24,222 nt of DNA from Halomonas halophila (GTDB lineage Bacteria; Pseudomonadota; Gammaproteobacteria; Pseudomonadales; Halomonadaceae): positions 1 to 24,222 of the forward strand of contig DJIP01000220.1 of NCBI GenBank assembly GCA_002433675.1, read 5' to 3'. The position numbers and the translations under genes are program-made. This document shows positions 23,149-24,222 of this stretch, in pieces; the first letter of the stretch is position 1; the number at the start of each line of letters is the position of its first letter. The notes beneath the pieces were generated by a model. That model saw only the letters and a program-made list of their open reading frames with translations. It did no database searches and had not been told where the DNA came from.

Positions 23149-24066
23149 ATGCTTGAACTCAGACACTTTCGGTACTTCATCGCCGTCGCAGAAGAGCTGC
23201 ACTTTGGTCGGGCCGCGGAGCGGCTGTGCATGACCCAGCCGCCGCTAAGTATGCAGATACGTCAGTTGGAAGAAGATGTGGGGGTACCGCTGTTCGTTCG
23301 AGGGCACCGACCCATCAAGCTCACCGCAGCCGGAGAAGTGCTGCTGGAGCACGCCAGGACGGTGCTTTCCCAAGCTGATTCGGCGCTGCAGAAAGCACGT
23401 CTGACCGCCCGGGGTGAGGCAGGCCATCTCACCATCGCGGTGACCTCTGCCTCCGTGCTTGGCCTGTTGCCACAGCTTATCGCGGCGTTCAAGCGGCGCT
23501 ACCCGGCGGTAGAGCTGAACGTCCGAGAGATGGTGTCTCGGGATCAACTGGCGGCCCTGGGCCAATCCGACATCAATATTGGTCTGATCAGACCTCCCGC
23601 CGACCATCCGGCCATTGACGTACAGACCATTCACGTCGAGCCCATTGTCGTGGCCATTCCTGCCAACCATCGCCTGGCTGAACGGGACAGCATTCCGGTC
23701 AGCGCCATGAACCAGGCACCCTTTATCAGTTTCGACAGCCGCACAGCGACCTACTTCAATCGCCTGGCCCACGACCTGCTGACCACCCATGGCGTGCGGC
23801 CAGATGTCGTGCAGTCGGCGACTCAGTTGCACACCGTGGTCGCCCTGGTGTCGGCAGGGCTGGGATTGGCGCTGGTACCGCAGGCCGCGTCGCGTATTCA
23901 ATTCGAGGACGTGGTGCTAAGACCGCTGGACATGGACCCTCCACCACTGGCGGAGCTCTGCGTTGCCTGGAACACCCAGGACAAGAATCCCGCAGTCGGG
24001 ACATTTCTCGAACTCATCCGAGAGGAATGGTCGCCAACGGGGCCATCTTCGTCACCGGCAGAATAG
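23149..24066 (+). CDS. LysR-family transcriptional regulator (CatR/BenM-like)
   Basis: A 305-residue regulator. The helix-turn-helix spans about residues 1-62 with ELRHFRYFIAVAEELHFGRA and MTQPPLSMQIRQLE, the N-terminal pattern of the CbnR/CatR/BenM branch, which controls aromatic and organic-acid degradation and binds muconate-like effectors. The effector domain (about 90-295) contains SAGLGLALVPQ, typical of the family. It is divergent from the bicupin-aldolase-hydrolase-TRAP operon with 109 bases between, so it very likely regulates that operon. Start ATG 23149 has AAAGG seven bases upstream. The branch assignment supports a small organic acid as inducer but does not name it. Confidence 0.93.
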   Translation: MLELRHFRYFIAVAEELHFGRAAERLCMTQPPLSMQIRQLEEDVGVPLFVRGHRPIKLTAAGEVLLEHARTVLSQADSALQKARLTARGEAGHLTIAVTSASVLGLLPQLIAAFKRRYPAVELNVREMVSRDQLAALGQSDINIGLIRPPADHPAIDVQTIHVEPIVVAIPANHRLAERDSIPVSAMNQAPFISFDSRTATYFNRLAHDLLTTHGVRPDVVQSATQLHTVVALVSAGLGLALVPQAASRIQFEDVVLRPLDMDPPPLAELCVAWNTQDKNPAVGTFLELIREEWSPTGPSSSPAE

Positions 24067-24147
24067 ACACGGCGATCACTTCCACGATGGGAAAGTGCGA
24101 CTCGTAACATAGAGCGCCTGCCCTGATGACAGCTCCAGGGCCCTTTG
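24067..24147. other. Short convergent gap, weak hairpin
   Basis: The 81 bases between two convergent LysR-type genes. GCCCTG at 24120-24125 and CAGGGC at 24136-24141 could form a 6-base stem with a 10-base loop. There is no T-tract, so terminator function is only possible. Confidence 0.3.
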
Positions 24148-24222
24148 CTACAGCCGCAGTCTGGATTGGATAACATCGAGAAACGCCTGAATGCGGGCAG
24201 ACAGGGCGGTATTGCGGTAGTA
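24148..24222 (-). CDS. LysR-type regulator, C-terminal end (partial)
   Basis: Twenty-four codons and a TAG stop (CTA at 24148-24150 on the plus strand) are inside the window; the gene continues past the right edge. The peptide, starting Tyr-Tyr-Arg and continuing NTALSARIQAFLDVIQSRLRL, matches the closing helix typical of LysR-type regulators, where a short Ser/Pro-x-Arg-Ile-x-x-Phe-Leu-Asp run is common. Convergent with the preceding lysR gene. The identification rests on this short tail alone. Confidence 0.55.
   Translation of the reverse strand, partial: YYRNTALSARIQAFLDVIQSRLRL

Noticed and set aside
1..24222. tRNA, rRNA, CRISPR array, insertion sequence or prophage genes
   Set aside because: No transposase or phage-like protein, no spaced repeat array and no cloverleaf-like segment were seen on reading both strands; gaps are too short for most of these.

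Overview
The window is dense, high-GC bacterial DNA with short intergenic gaps, many ATGA-type stop/start overlaps and no RNA gene, insertion sequence or CRISPR array that I can see. The gene set is nearly all transport plus catabolism of small organic nitrogen compounds and acids, each block with its own LysR regulator. High GC, acidic proteins, a BCCT carrier and a TRAP system suggest a halophilic or marine gammaproteobacterium of the Halomonas type. That is an inference from style; no ribosomal marker is present.

Layout. (1) 1-2821, plus strand: the end of an ABC importer operon (tail of one permease, a second permease, a PotA/FbpC-type ATPase) translationally coupled to a HAD-IB phosphatase. 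(2) 2889-3797: a beta-hydroxyacid dehydrogenase, convergent with a LysR gene (3827-4744). (3) 4873-12189, plus strand, divergent from that LysR gene: a six-gene block of aldehyde dehydrogenase, M19 dipeptidase-like protein with lost metal ligands, BCCT transporter, a 596-residue protein I do not recognise, a short Ldh_2/DUF3726-like protein, and a RidA-family deaminase. A strong hairpin at 12238-12266 closes it. (4) 16246-12341, minus strand, divergent from a second LysR gene (16412-17317): the three subunits of an HcnABC/opine-oxidase-like flavoenzyme in the order C-A-B, followed by an orphan amino-acid ABC binding protein. (5) 23039-17360, minus strand, divergent from a third LysR gene (23149-24066): bicupin, HpcH/HpaI-type aldolase, alpha/beta hydrolase, and the TRAP genes dctP, dctQ and dctM. 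The last 75 bases hold the C-terminal end of a fourth LysR-type gene on the minus strand.

How they may work together. Blocks 3 and 4 look like uptake and oxidation of a betaine-like or imino/amino acid. The BCCT carrier imports the substrate, flavin oxidation would yield an imine, RidA and possibly the Ldh_2-like protein handle imines, and an aldehyde dehydrogenase resembling alpha-ketoglutaric semialdehyde dehydrogenases finishes the carbon skeleton. The substrate is not identifiable from sequence. The 596-residue protein, the Ldh_2-like protein and the M19 homologue lacking its first three metal ligands make this the best candidate for an undescribed system. Block 5 looks like import of an organic acid by TRAP, oxygenolytic or isomerising attack by the bicupin, hydrolysis and aldol cleavage. 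Its bases look less GC-rich than the first 17 kb, which would fit separate acquisition.
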